The notes beneath the pieces were generated by a model. The model was not told the origin of the DNA, made no database searches, and worked only from the letters and a program-made list of their open reading frames with translations. This document shows positions 17,333-24,997 of a stretch of DNA of 64,000 bases, piece after piece. The DNA is taken from the NCBI GenBank assembly GCA_945946655.1, contig CAMEWM010000001.1, positions 130,365 through 194,364 of the forward strand. Reading direction: 5' to 3'. A program made the position numbers and the translations under genes. Positions within the stretch are counted from its first letter, which is position 1, and each line of letters begins with the position of its first letter. This stretch comes from an uncultured Clostridium sp. (lineage in GTDB: Bacteria > Bacillota > Clostridia > TANB77 > CAG-508).

Positions 17333-18211
17333 TTATTCTTTTATTATATATTTTTCTAATGCTTCAGCAACACCATCATTGTTATTATCGCACACAACTA
17401 CATCTGCAAATTGTTTCATATATGGAGCACTGTTTTGCATTATTATTCCTAATCCTGCATTTTCAATCATTGCTTTGTCGTTCATATTATCTCCAATAGC
17501 AATTATCTCACTTGGGTCTATTTTCAAATTATCAGCTAGTTTCTTTATTGCTCCCCATTTATCGACACCTTTACTTGTTATCTCAGTATAATAATATTCT
17601 ACTTTTCTTTCCTCTGTTCCGCATTTTATATATTTTTTTGCCATATGTTCTACATCTAATACGTCGACATTTTTTACTTCTCTAAGTTTCCTTATTATTC
17701 CGTCAAAAATTATTTTACTCTCATCACATACAGTAATCTTTAAAATTTGTATATCTGAATTTTCTTCTACATATTTATAAATATTATCTACTATTTTTAT
17801 ATTTGTTTTTTTATCATCCGGGACTTTTTTGTTTTCATTATTGTAAAAAGATATATTATAATTCATGGATTTAGAGATTGCTAAATTTTCTGTGTAAATG
17901 CTGAAAAATATGCTATTATCTTCACATATCTTTATTATTTGCAAGGCTTTTTGTCTTTCAATAAATCTATCATATATTATTTCATCATTCTTCACATCAT
18001 ATAGTATAGATCCATTTCCACATACCATATAATTATTGGCTCCAGATTCATTTGCATAGCTCTTAGCAGAGGTAATTGGTCTTCCAGAAGCAATTATTAC
18101 TTGTATTCCTCTCTCCATTGATTTTTTTATAGCATTTTTATTTCTTTGAGATATCTCTCCATATGAATTTAATAATGTGCCATCTAAGTCTATCGCTACT
18201 AGTTTATACAT
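17333..18211 (-). CDS. Cof-type HAD-IIB phosphatase
   Basis: This 292-residue protein belongs to the Cof/YbhA group of HAD hydrolases, which dephosphorylate sugar phosphates and similar metabolites. Visible motifs in order: motif I DLDGTLLNS (DxDGT near residue 8), motif II Ser in ASGRP, motif III Lys in the KWGAIKKLA stretch, and motif IV GDNMNDKAMIENA. The type IIB cap lies between about 85 and 195. Substrate cannot be predicted. The ATG at 18211 has no ribosome binding site directly upstream; instead a short leader ORF and hairpin precede it (see the adjacent regulatory entry), suggesting translational coupling. Confidence 0.9.
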   Translation of the reverse strand: MYKLVAIDLDGTLLNSYGEISQRNKNAIKKSMERGIQVIIASGRPITSAKSYANESGANNYMVCGNGSILYDVKNDEIIYDRFIERQKALQIIKICEDNSIFFSIYTENLAISKSMNYNISFYNNENKKVPDDKKTNIKIVDNIYKYVEENSDIQILKITVCDESKIIFDGIIRKLREVKNVDVLDVEHMAKKYIKCGTEERKVEYYYTEITSKGVDKWGAIKKLADNLKIDPSEIIAIGDNMNDKAMIENAGLGIIMQNSAPYMKQFADVVVCDNNNDGVAEALEKYIIKE

Positions 18212-18249
18212 ATTTCATTAAATGATAATTAAAATTTATCATTTTCTCC
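18204..18249 (-). promoter_or_regulatory. Leader ORF and hairpin before the HAD gene
   Basis: On the minus strand AGGAGA is followed by a 12-codon ORF (18242-18204, MINFNYHLMKYV) whose stop overlaps the HAD start in an ATGTATAA arrangement. A 9-bp perfect stem, TTATCATTT (18236-18244) with AAATGATAA (18220-18228), spans this leader. If folded, the stem would bring the ribosome binding site close to the HAD ATG. Confidence 0.45.
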
Positions 18250-18376
18250 TTCCTTTATTTTAACAGAAACATTATACCATATTATTATGTTTTTAAAACA
18301 TTTTTTTATTAATTTTGTAAATTATAATCATTACAAAAAATTACCAGTTTATTTTAATTTTTTTAGAGCAAGCTAT

Positions 18377-18407
18377 ATATTGAAAAAGCAGATAGTTTTT
18401 TCAATAT
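18377..18407 (+). promoter_or_regulatory. Perfect hairpin in the SASP leader
   Basis: ATATTGAAAAA (18377-18387) and TTTTTCAATAT (18397-18407) form an 11-bp perfect stem with a 9-nt loop, 12 bp upstream of AGGAGG. It could stabilise the spore mRNA; I could not identify a convincing sigma-G promoter. Confidence 0.45.
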
Positions 18408-18432
18408 ATTCACATTCTAGGAGGTGAAAATT

Positions 18433-18639
18433 ATGGCACATTCATCAAGCAATAGCAATTATAAAGTAGTTCCAGAAGCTGCTGATGCATTAAACAAATT
18501 TAAATATGAAGTAGCTAGCGAAGTTGGTGTAAATCTTAAAGATGGATACAATGGAGATATCTCTGCAAGAGATGCTGGTAGAGTTGGTGGAAACATGGTT
18601 AAGAAATTAATACAACAAGCTGAAAGCCAAATGAAATAG
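18433..18639 (+). CDS. Small acid-soluble spore protein, alpha/beta type
   Basis: This 68-residue protein coats and protects spore DNA. It shows the family pattern: VVPEAADALNKFKYEVASEVGV, with the Glu-Val stretch where the germination protease GPR cuts, and the C-terminal GYNGDISARDAGRVGGNMVKKLI block that matches the conserved DNA-binding segment. The ATG at 18433 follows AGGAGG at a good distance; an in-frame GTG at 18424 overlaps that site. It is monocistronic, with a perfect terminator about 115 bp downstream. Presence of the gene is direct support for an endospore former. Expression is expected late in the forespore under sigma-G. Confidence 0.95.
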   Translation: MAHSSSNSNYKVVPEAADALNKFKYEVASEVGVNLKDGYNGDISARDAGRVGGNMVKKLIQQAESQMK

Positions 18640-18755
18640 TTTTAGTTTTATAATTGACTTAATTATAAACTATTATTATTAGACAGGATTTTAAGTTTTG
18701 TCTTATATATTTTATTGTTTATATAGTATTATATTATTTAAATTGTAGAATACAT

Positions 18756-18787
18756 AAGGCAGGATTTAATATCCTGCCTTTTTTATT
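18756..18787. terminator. Terminator downstream of SASP gene
   Basis: AAGGCAGGAT (18756-18765), a TTAAT loop and ATCCTGCCTT (18771-18780) form a perfect 10-bp stem followed by a T run on the plus strand. It overlaps the 3' end of the convergent gene's region. Confidence 0.88.
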
Positions 18788-19325
18788 ATGAAACCTTTAC
18801 TATTCTATATTCGAAATTTTCATATTTTTCTATTGATCTTTTTAATAAATTTTGATAATCTTTTGAATTTTCCTTAAATCTAGTTTTGCAAAAAGCTTGA
18901 ATTAAACTGGTTTCAATTATTTTTTTACTATATTTTGCTATATCTGGATTTATTGTTATGGTTCTGTTTCTATTATTTTTTATAAAAGATTCTTTCATCC
19001 TTTTCAATTCATAATCCTCTGGTGCAAATCCTAACATCACTCTTATTTTTTCCATACTATTTGCTATTTCTATATCGGCTATCTCATCATACATTTTTTT
19101 AATAGCTTCACTAACTATATCAACTGTTCCAGCTTCTTTATATCTCATTGGTAGAAATAAATTAACCTCATTATCATTCATATCTAATTCTGGAACTTTT
19201 ATTTTTTTATAATTGATATTTAGATTCAAACTTTTTCCTAAAACGCTAACTGTCAAATATGTTTTGATTTCTACTGGTTTCCTTAAGTCTATTATCTTAT
19301 TATTTTTTTGTTTTAGAATACTCAT
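18786..19325 (-). CDS. Possible inactive YgjP/DUF45-like metallopeptidase relative
   Basis: This 179-residue protein has no close family I can name with certainty. Its C-terminal third (RTITINPDIAKYSKKIIETS, then an FCKTRF and ENSKDY stretch) lines up by eye with the end of YgjP/DUF45 proteins, where that place reads 'NWRLI..P...IDYVVVHELCHL...NHSKDFW'. In that alignment the zinc ligands and catalytic Glu are replaced: Thr139 and Ser140 for His-Glu, Gln143 for the second His and Asn153 for the third. It would thus be a pseudo-enzyme or a diverged binding protein. The N-terminal half is beta-rich (KTYLTVSVLGKSLNLNINY). It has a strong promoter with a dyad over the start region, a GGAGGAG site and convergent transcription with the SASP gene. 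Confidence 0.4.
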   Translation of the reverse strand: MSILKQKNNKIIDLRKPVEIKTYLTVSVLGKSLNLNINYKKIKVPELDMNDNEVNLFLPMRYKEAGTVDIVSEAIKKMYDEIADIEIANSMEKIRVMLGFAPEDYELKRMKESFIKNNRNRTITINPDIAKYSKKIIETSLIQAFCKTRFKENSKDYQNLLKRSIEKYENFEYRIVKVS

Positions 19326-19356
19326 TATTCTCTCCTCCTATCAATCATATTTTTAC

Positions 19357-19411
19357 TAAACCTCTGTTCGGTTTACGAGTATATTTTATATTCTTTTATA
19401 TATTTTGTCAA
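19357..19411 (-). promoter_or_regulatory. Strong promoter with TAAACC-N7-GGTTTA dyad
   Basis: On the minus strand TTGACA (19411-19406), a 17-nt spacer and TAAAAT (19388-19383) form a near-consensus promoter. A dyad TAAACC (19375-19370) / GGTTTA (19362-19357) lies at about +3 to +22, a repressor-like position. Confidence 0.6.
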
Positions 19412-19462
19412 TAGTTTTTTCAAACATTTTTTCGCTTATTAGTTATCCCTAGAAAACATTGA

Positions 19463-19484
19463 AAAGACAGGAGTACCTGTCTTT
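19463..19484 (-). terminator. Terminator after small coiled-coil gene
   Basis: AAAGACAGG (19463-19471) pairs with CCTGTCTTT (19476-19484) around a 4-nt loop. It lies 29 bp after the stop at 19513 on the minus strand. Confidence 0.75.
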
Positions 19485-19512
19485 AAATTTATTTGCTCAT
19501 TACTATTTTCTT

Positions 19513-19890
19513 TTATGTTTTTTGCAATCTTTTCTTCTTATCTTCTATTCTCTTTTTACACTCTTCTATCTGTACTTTTATCTTTTCAATCTGTTCATCA
19601 TATAATTTACCAAGCTTATCTATATCTTCGTCAGACAAATCACCTTGAGTAATTTTTCCTTCTCTAAACTCTTCTTGTAGCTTTAGTAAACGTTCCATTT
19701 CTTGATTATTTTCAATTTTCACTTCATCAACAAAATTATTTGCTCTCTCTATATTAACTTTACTATCATTTTTTACTTTTTCTTCACTATCGTTAATATT
19801 ATCTTTATTCAATATTTTCCTTATAAATTTTTTTATCTTAGTAAAAAGGCTTTCCTTTTTTTCAACTATTTGATTATTTTGATCCATCAT
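19513..19890 (-). CDS. Small coiled-coil hypothetical protein
   Basis: I do not recognise this protein. From the ATG at 19890 it has about 125 residues, beginning MMDQNNQIVEKKESLFTKIKKFIRKIL. An AGGAG site lies about 10 nt upstream, which argues against the earlier in-frame ATG at 19914. An amphipathic basic helix near the N-terminus (about 14-28) could touch the membrane. The C-terminal two thirds are highly charged and probably coiled coil (YDEQIEKIKVQIEECKKRIE). It follows a 43-codon small gene on the same strand by 39 bp and ends at a clean terminator, so the pair is likely one operon. Confidence 0.55.
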   Translation of the reverse strand: MMDQNNQIVEKKESLFTKIKKFIRKILNKDNINDSEEKVKNDSKVNIERANNFVDEVKIENNQEMERLLKLQEEFREGKITQGDLSDEDIDKLGKLYDEQIEKIKVQIEECKKRIEDKKKRLQKT

Positions 19891-19929
19891 TTGTGTTAAT
19901 CTCCTATATAACATTTTACTATATTCTTA

Positions 19930-20061
19930 TTATTTGGATATTTCTTCTCTATTATCCAATTGTTTAGCATATATTTTTTCTTCTCTTAATAGTTCACTTA
20001 AAGTATTTTCATAATTTTGTTTTTCTTGTTCTTTAGAACTCAAATCATATCTTTCGCTCAT
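19930..20061 (-). CDS. 43-residue hypothetical protein
   Basis: This small ORF begins MSERYDLSSKEQEKQNY and ends NREEISK. It has an ATG at 20061 with AAAGGTGG upstream and sits just before the coiled-coil gene on the same strand. The protein is very charged, likely a single helix. No family is recognised; it is called on the ribosome binding site, start codon and operon-like spacing only. Confidence 0.45.
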   Translation of the reverse strand: MSERYDLSSKEQEKQNYENTLSELLREEKIYAKQLDNREEISK

Positions 20062-20182
20062 TAGAATTTCCACCTTTCGTTCTTTTAATAATTTATCTAT
20101 CAATTATAATATATCATACTAATTTTATATTTTCCACATTAAAATAAAAAATTTTTTATGTTTTAAATGGTAAAACTGATAC

Positions 20183-20216
20183 AAAAAAGATACCTAGTTA
20201 ATTAGGTATCTTTTTT
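20183..20216 (-). terminator. Terminator of the NifU-GGGtGRT operon
   Basis: AAAAAAGATACCTA (20183-20196) pairs with TAGGTATCTTTTTT (20203-20216), a 14-bp stem including the A/T runs, about 18 bp beyond the stop at 20234. Confidence 0.88.
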
Positions 20217-20233
20217 ATATTATTAGTTCCGTA

Positions 20234-21235
20234 CTATTTCATAGCCTCTTCTACAGCAACTGCTACTGCTACTGAAGCTCCAACCATTGGGTTGTTACCC
20301 ATTCCTATCAATCCCATCATTTCAACATGAGCTGGTACTGAAGAGCTTCCTGCGAATTGTGCATCTGAATGCATTCTTCCCATTGTATCAGTCATACCAT
20401 ATGAAGCTGGTCCTGCAGCCATATTGTCTGGGTGTAGTGTTCTTCCTGTTCCTCCGCCAGATGCAACTGAGAAGTATTTTTTACCTGCTTCTATTCTTTC
20501 TTTTTTGTACGTTCCTGCGACTGGGTGTTGGAATCTTGTTGGGTTTGTTGAGTTTCCTGTTATAGAAACATCTACATCTTCTAACCACATTATTGCAACA
20601 CCTTCTCTAACGTCATTTGCACCATAACATCTTACTTTACTTCTCTCTCCATCTGAATATGGTATTTCTTCTACTACTTTTACCTTTCCAGTAAAGAAGT
20701 CGAAGTCTGTTTTAACATATGTAAATCCATTTATTCTTGATATTACTTGTGCTGCATCTTTTCCTAAACCATTTAATATAACTCTTAATGGCTCTTTTCT
20801 AACTTTGTTTGCAGATTTTGCAATTCCTATTGCGCCTTCTGCTGCTGCAAAGCTTTCGTGTCCTGCTAAGAATGCAAAACATTTTGTATCTTCTGATAAT
20901 AGCATTGATGCTAAGTTTCCATGTCCTAAGCCAACTTTTCTATCATCTGCAACTGATCCAGGAATGCAGAATGCTTGTAATCCTTCACCTATTGCTTTTG
21001 CTGCATCAGCTGCTTTTTTGCATCCTTTTTTAATCGCTATTGCTGCTCCTAAAGTATACGCCCAGCATGCATTTTCGAAACAAATTGGTTGTACTCCTTT
21101 TACTATTTCATATGGATTAAATCCTTTATCTGTACATGTCTTTAATGCATCTTCGAAATCTTTTATGCCGTATTTTTCCATTACTGGTTTTATTTGGTCT
21201 ATTCTTCTTTCATAACCTTCAAATGTAACTGCCAT
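20234..21235 (-). CDS. GGGtGRT protein (conserved, function unknown)
   Basis: This 333-residue protein belongs to the family named for its motif, seen here as GGGTGRT in SVASGGGTGRTLHPD. Other conserved-looking stretches are GLGHGNLASML, FLAGHESFAAAEG and a Gly/Met-rich C-terminus (MMGLIGMGNNPMVG). It has no signal peptide. The protein family has no established biochemical role that I know of. It lies 18 bp after a NifU-like Fe-S scaffold gene on the same strand, behind one promoter and before one terminator, so the two form a tight two-gene operon. The recurring partnership in Firmicutes and other anaerobes, as I recall it, suggests a link to Fe-S clusters or sulfur handling; that is inference. 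Confidence 0.85.
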   Translation of the reverse strand: MAVTFEGYERRIDQIKPVMEKYGIKDFEDALKTCTDKGFNPYEIVKGVQPICFENACWAYTLGAAIAIKKGCKKAADAAKAIGEGLQAFCIPGSVADDRKVGLGHGNLASMLLSEDTKCFAFLAGHESFAAAEGAIGIAKSANKVRKEPLRVILNGLGKDAAQVISRINGFTYVKTDFDFFTGKVKVVEEIPYSDGERSKVRCYGANDVREGVAIMWLEDVDVSITGNSTNPTRFQHPVAGTYKKERIEAGKKYFSVASGGGTGRTLHPDNMAAGPASYGMTDTMGRMHSDAQFAGSSSVPAHVEMMGLIGMGNNPMVGASVAVAVAVEEAMK

Positions 21236-21253
21236 CTTTTATTCCTCCTCATA

Positions 21254-21946
21254 TTATTGTTTTCTAGGGTCAATCTTTTTAACTGCTTCGTCAAATCTTC
21301 CATAAGTTCCTGAAGCTTTTTCGATTGCTTCCATTGGATCAATTCCAGCTTTGATGTTATCCATCATTTTTCCTAAATGAACGTATTTATATCCTATTAT
21401 TTGATCATCTTTATCTAATCCTAGCTCTACTATATATCCTTCTGTTAAGTTTAGATATCTTGGTCCTTTTAATGTACTAGAATAAATTGTTCCAACTTGA
21501 CTTGTATGTCCTTTTCCTAAATCCTCAAGTCCTGCTCCAACTGGAAGTCCTCCTTCTGAGAATGCAGATTGGCTTCTACCATATACTATTTGTAAGAATA
21601 ATTCTCTCATAGCTGTATTTATAGCATCACAAACTAAGTCTGTGTTTAATGCTTCCAATATTGTTTTTCCAACTAAGATTTCTCCTGCCATAGCTGCTGA
21701 ATGTGTCATTCCTGAGCATCCTATTGTTTCAACTAATGCTTCTTGTATAATTCCTTCTTTAATGTTTAATGTTAATTTACATGCTCCTTGTTGTGGTGCA
21801 CACCATCCTATACCATGTGTTAAACCCGATATATCTTTTATTTCTTTTGCCTTAACCCATTTTCCTTCTTCTGGAATTGGTGCTGGTCCATGGTCAACTC
21901 CCTTTGCAACATGGCACATATTTTCTAATTCTTTTGAATAAATCAT
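21254..21946 (-). CDS. Iron-sulfur cluster assembly scaffold protein, NifU-like
   Basis: This 230-residue protein resembles the NifU/IscU N-terminal scaffold on which Fe-S clusters are built. Candidate ligands are Cys in HGIGWCAPQQGAC and in VETIGCSGMTHSAAM, the latter matching the conserved 'GC..s.AS.S.m' region of IscU. The protein is longer than IscU, with an extra C-terminal part of about 90 residues (LTEGYIVELGLDKDDQIIG onward) that is typical of the version paired with GGGtGRT proteins. A strong promoter lies at 22004-22032 and an AAAGGAGC site precedes the ATG. No cysteine desulfurase gene is adjacent. Confidence 0.82.
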   Translation of the reverse strand: MIYSKELENMCHVAKGVDHGPAPIPEEGKWVKAKEIKDISGLTHGIGWCAPQQGACKLTLNIKEGIIQEALVETIGCSGMTHSAAMAGEILVGKTILEALNTDLVCDAINTAMRELFLQIVYGRSQSAFSEGGLPVGAGLEDLGKGHTSQVGTIYSSTLKGPRYLNLTEGYIVELGLDKDDQIIGYKYVHLGKMMDNIKAGIDPMEAIEKASGTYGRFDEAVKKIDPRKQ

Positions 21947-22003
21947 CTTATAATTGCTCCTTTCGAACTGATAATATTACTGTTACTCTCACATAACATT
22001 TAC

Positions 22004-22032
22004 ATTATATTACATCTTTCTATATTTTTCAA
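22004..22032 (-). promoter_or_regulatory. Sigma-A-type promoter of the NifU-GGGtGRT operon
   Basis: On the minus strand TTGAAA (22032-22027), a 17-nt spacer and TATAAT (22009-22004) form a near-consensus promoter about 55 bp before the start codon. Confidence 0.75.
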
Positions 22033-22075
22033 TTTTTTTAGCAAATTTTATTAAATATACCACTCTTGCATTATT

Positions 22076-24154
22076 TTAAAATCCTGTTCTGGGTAATTTT
22101 TTCTTTTCCACTATATTATATACAATAGATGAAGCAGTATCTTCGTCGCAAACTTTATATTCTTTGTCATAGCCTTCTAAAATTGTATTATTTTCTATAA
22201 GTGTATTATCTTGTAAATCATCATTTGCTTTCATAAATATATGAGGCTTTTCTAAGTTTTCAAATCCTACCTTTACATTTCCAAAACTCACTTTTATTTC
22301 TGTTATTTTTTCATTTTCTTCTAGATGTATATTAGATAAATCTATGTATTTATTCTCTGTACTACTTAAATCTTTTTTTACTACCATATATTCATTCTTT
22401 TGATTTGTTCTGTAATAAATACTATAGGTTATGTCTTGATTATATGTTCCTGTAGATATTTTAGTAATCTTGGCATAATCACTGGGCAATATATCATACC
22501 ATGTAAATTCTTTTAAGTCTGTATTTCCATTATTCTTTATTTTAAATTCATAGTCTATTTCTTCATTAGCTTTTATAATACTTTTACATTTTTTTACTAT
22601 ATCTACATTTGGATTCTCTGATTTATTGGTTACATTCAATTCTATCGTTTGATCATTTTCTGATATTTCTACGTTATATTTTTTGTTATCTAGTATGTAC
22701 CATTTTCCGCTCTCAACCTCTTGTATAGTATATTTTCCTTTCTTTAATTTACTACTTATTGCTATTCCGTTTTTATCTGTTATAACTTGCTCTACTAATT
22801 TATTATTTTCATCATATATATTAAATTTTGCTCCATCGATTGGGCTTCCTTTTTCTTCATTCAAAATATTATTTCTATCTTCACTTGTTTTTACTATCTT
22901 TATATTGCCTTTTTTATATTCATTATATATTTGTATTTTTTGTTCCTGACTATATTCTAACTCTATATTTATTGGCGTACTGTCTAATTCATACTCTTCT
23001 AATGTTGATTTTTCTATTAATATTATTTTTCCCTGTCTTAATCTAGGTATATCTATCTCACCATTTTCATCAGTTACAAATTCACCTATAAGTTCATTGT
23101 TATCTGCATATTTAGCCTCAAACGAAACTCCATGTATTGGTAGGTCTTTTTCTTTATCTAGTTTTGTCAGCTTTATACTAGATTTGTATGCATCTATATC
23201 TAATGTAATCGTAGTATTAGCACTTTCTACAGAATCAGCATATGTTATATAATCTTGATAATCATCTATGTAAGCTTCTGCATAAAATACTGGATACGTT
23301 TTTACTTTTGCATCTGTTATATTTATTTTACCTATTACATTGCTTTTTATTTCTTTACTAGGTATCGCAATTTTGAATTCTGAATTGTTCATTTTACTAG
23401 TTTCTATATTTAAATTATTTAATATCTTAGTGCCTTCTGGAAAATCACTAGCAGATACATTATAGCTGTCTACTCCTCTATTGCCTGTTACGTTATATGA
23501 TTGTATCAAGTATTCTATACCATCTATTTTTTCCAATACATTGCCTCCACTTTTATTAGCTTCAACTGTAGGTTTCGAATAATCTTCTTTACCATTTACT
23601 CCGTAGTCATAAAGTTGTTGAGATACTTCTAATACTTTGCCTCCTCTCCTTTGAACATCTTCTAATGATATATTCTCTCCTCTTCCAACTCTATGAGGTA
23701 TTTCATACTTGGCTTTTGGTGTGATTCCATCTACTAAACAGTGTATTGCTGTTTTCGTAGCATAATACAAATCATCATCATATTCTAACCCCCATGATGT
23801 ATATTGGCTTCCCATATATCCTTTATATAGTACTCTCCATAGACGTTCATCATGCAATAATTTTAAAGTAACATCATAGTTTTCTCCAGCACCGGTTCCT
23901 ATGCCTTCTTTATTAGGTTCTACGCAAAATGCCGGTTGTTTCTCTCCTGTTGTAGGGTCTATGTATACAACATACTCTACCATTTTTAGCATGTCTTTTC
24001 CTTGCACTTTTAGTAAAGAAAAACACTCATGGTCTTTTTGTAAATTTATTATCTGATTATCATTAAAACTAATAGCTAATACTGGAACTATGTTTGTTAT
24101 CAAAGTTACTAAAATTATAAAAAATATTATTGTTTTTTCTAATTTGTATTTCAT
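22076..24154 (-). CDS. Adhesin with TED-like and Cna-B/SpaA-like domains, ending in LPRTGF
   Basis: This 692-residue secreted protein has a signal peptide (about 1-28) and a thioester-domain-like region (about 30-190) with Cys77 in PAFCVEP. The place of the partner Gln (TQxA) is Lys134 in YATKTAIH, so a thioester may not form. Two Cna-B/SpaA-type prealbumin-like domains follow (about 330-415 and 416-515), each with the opening KLTKLDK or KIVKTSE that can supply the isopeptide Lys and a later Glu. A DUF11-like domain comes next (about 520-650). The chain stops right after KKKLPRTGF: the sortase motif is there, but the usual hydrophobic helix and basic tail are not. A sortase gene lies 63 bp upstream in the same operon. 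Confidence 0.85.
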   Translation of the reverse strand: MKYKLEKTIIFFIILVTLITNIVPVLAISFNDNQIINLQKDHECFSLLKVQGKDMLKMVEYVVYIDPTTGEKQPAFCVEPNKEGIGTGAGENYDVTLKLLHDERLWRVLYKGYMGSQYTSWGLEYDDDLYYATKTAIHCLVDGITPKAKYEIPHRVGRGENISLEDVQRRGGKVLEVSQQLYDYGVNGKEDYSKPTVEANKSGGNVLEKIDGIEYLIQSYNVTGNRGVDSYNVSASDFPEGTKILNNLNIETSKMNNSEFKIAIPSKEIKSNVIGKINITDAKVKTYPVFYAEAYIDDYQDYITYADSVESANTTITLDIDAYKSSIKLTKLDKEKDLPIHGVSFEAKYADNNELIGEFVTDENGEIDIPRLRQGKIILIEKSTLEEYELDSTPINIELEYSQEQKIQIYNEYKKGNIKIVKTSEDRNNILNEEKGSPIDGAKFNIYDENNKLVEQVITDKNGIAISSKLKKGKYTIQEVESGKWYILDNKKYNVEISENDQTIELNVTNKSENPNVDIVKKCKSIIKANEEIDYEFKIKNNGNTDLKEFTWYDILPSDYAKITKISTGTYNQDITYSIYYRTNQKNEYMVVKKDLSSTENKYIDLSNIHLEENEKITEIKVSFGNVKVGFENLEKPHIFMKANDDLQDNTLIENNTILEGYDKEYKVCDEDTASSIVYNIVEKKKLPRTGF

Positions 24155-24217
24155 AAATTTTAATCAACAATATATTAGAAATTTAATATATTGTAATCTC
24201 CTTTCCTTATTTTTTAT

Positions 24218-24763
24218 TTAAATTTCTTGTTGTACCGCTTGTACACATAATCTTTGGTTTACCTTATTTTTTATACATGTTATTAATGTTAGCCTATTGT
24301 CTTTTGTTTGTTTTAACATACTCCAGTCTGTTTCTAAAATTTCTTTTTTATCTTGAACAATATATTTTCTTTGTCCATATTTAGATTCATATATTATCTC
24401 ATCTCCTATTTCTAATTCATTAATTCTAGAAAAATAAGAATGTGTATTACCTCTATTATGTGCTGCTAAGCCGACATTACCATCATATTTTGAAGTTTCT
24501 TCAATATGTCCAATGTATCCTTTTAAAATTTCACTTGAACTCCCTTCTTTTATTGGGCCATTAAGATTTATCTTCTCTATTTTTAATGTTCCTAGTACAA
24601 CATCTTCTTCACTGCTATTAATGTCTTCTGTTACATTTTTATTATTTTCTATTGCTTCATTATTTTCTTCTTTTTCTAATACTTGCTTATCATATAAAAC
24701 TAATGATATCAAAGAAATAACCAAAATGAGTACAACAAATAAAACAAATAACTTTTTATTCAT
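24218..24763 (-). CDS. Sortase (class D/E-like)
   Basis: This 181-residue membrane-anchored transpeptidase has an N-terminal signal anchor (about 5-24) and a compact sortase fold. The catalytic triad is visible: His102 in LAAHNRG, Cys163 in LTLITCIKN and Arg171 in NQRLCVQ. The TLxTC motif and short length suit class D or E housekeeping-type enzymes of Clostridia. Its presumed substrate is the LPRTG-ending adhesin encoded 63 bp downstream in the same transcript. A promoter lies at 24876-24903, with a long leader. A serine/threonine-rich or pilin cluster is not present beyond this pair. Confidence 0.9.
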   Translation of the reverse strand: MNKKLFVLFVVLILVISLISLVLYDKQVLEKEENNEAIENNKNVTEDINSSEEDVVLGTLKIEKINLNGPIKEGSSSEILKGYIGHIEETSKYDGNVGLAAHNRGNTHSYFSRINELEIGDEIIYESKYGQRKYIVQDKKEILETDWSMLKQTKDNRLTLITCIKNKVNQRLCVQAVQQEI

Positions 24764-24848
24764 ATTTGTCTCTCCTTTAATTTTAATTATCTAATTGGGT
24801 TTTATTTAAGAATTAAATTTTTCTGAAAAAATCATTGGTAAAAATAAA

Positions 24849-24903
24849 TTGATATATCAAAATATAACTATCTTTATTATACTCATTTACTTCATATCGT
24901 CAA
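24849..24903 (-). promoter_or_regulatory. Sortase-adhesin promoter with palindrome
   Basis: On the minus strand TTGACG (24903-24898), a 16-nt spacer and TATAAT (24881-24876) form the promoter. The perfect palindrome TTGATATATCAA (24849-24860) lies about 15 bp past the -10 box and may be an operator. Confidence 0.55.
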
Positions 24904-24957
24904 TACTATTTTCTCATTTTATGCCATAATCGTATTGTATAATTCGACATTATATAA

Positions 24958-24991
24958 GAAACCACTCCATTAATTTTAATGAAGTGGTTTC
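24958..24991 (-). terminator. Terminator of the yifB-dprA-yraN-hpf region
   Basis: GAAACCACT (24958-24966) pairs with AGTGGTTTC (24983-24991); CATTAA/TTAATG extends the stem inside after one mismatch. It lies just beyond the hpf stop on the minus strand. Confidence 0.8.
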
Positions 24992-24997
24992 ATTGGA

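Noticed and set aside
18413-18419. CATTCTA as a sigma-G -10 element for the SASP gene
   Set aside because: It overlaps the ribosome binding site, so a start there would give a transcript without one.
19357-19375. LexA/SOS box (CGAAC...GTT pattern)
   Set aside because: Two mismatches to the Firmicute consensus; the sequence is better explained by the symmetric TAAACC/GGTTTA dyad.
22040-22080. Frameshift removing a normal sorting tail after LPRTG
   Set aside because: None of the other frames after the motif codes a hydrophobic segment and basic tail; the stop comes within a few codons.
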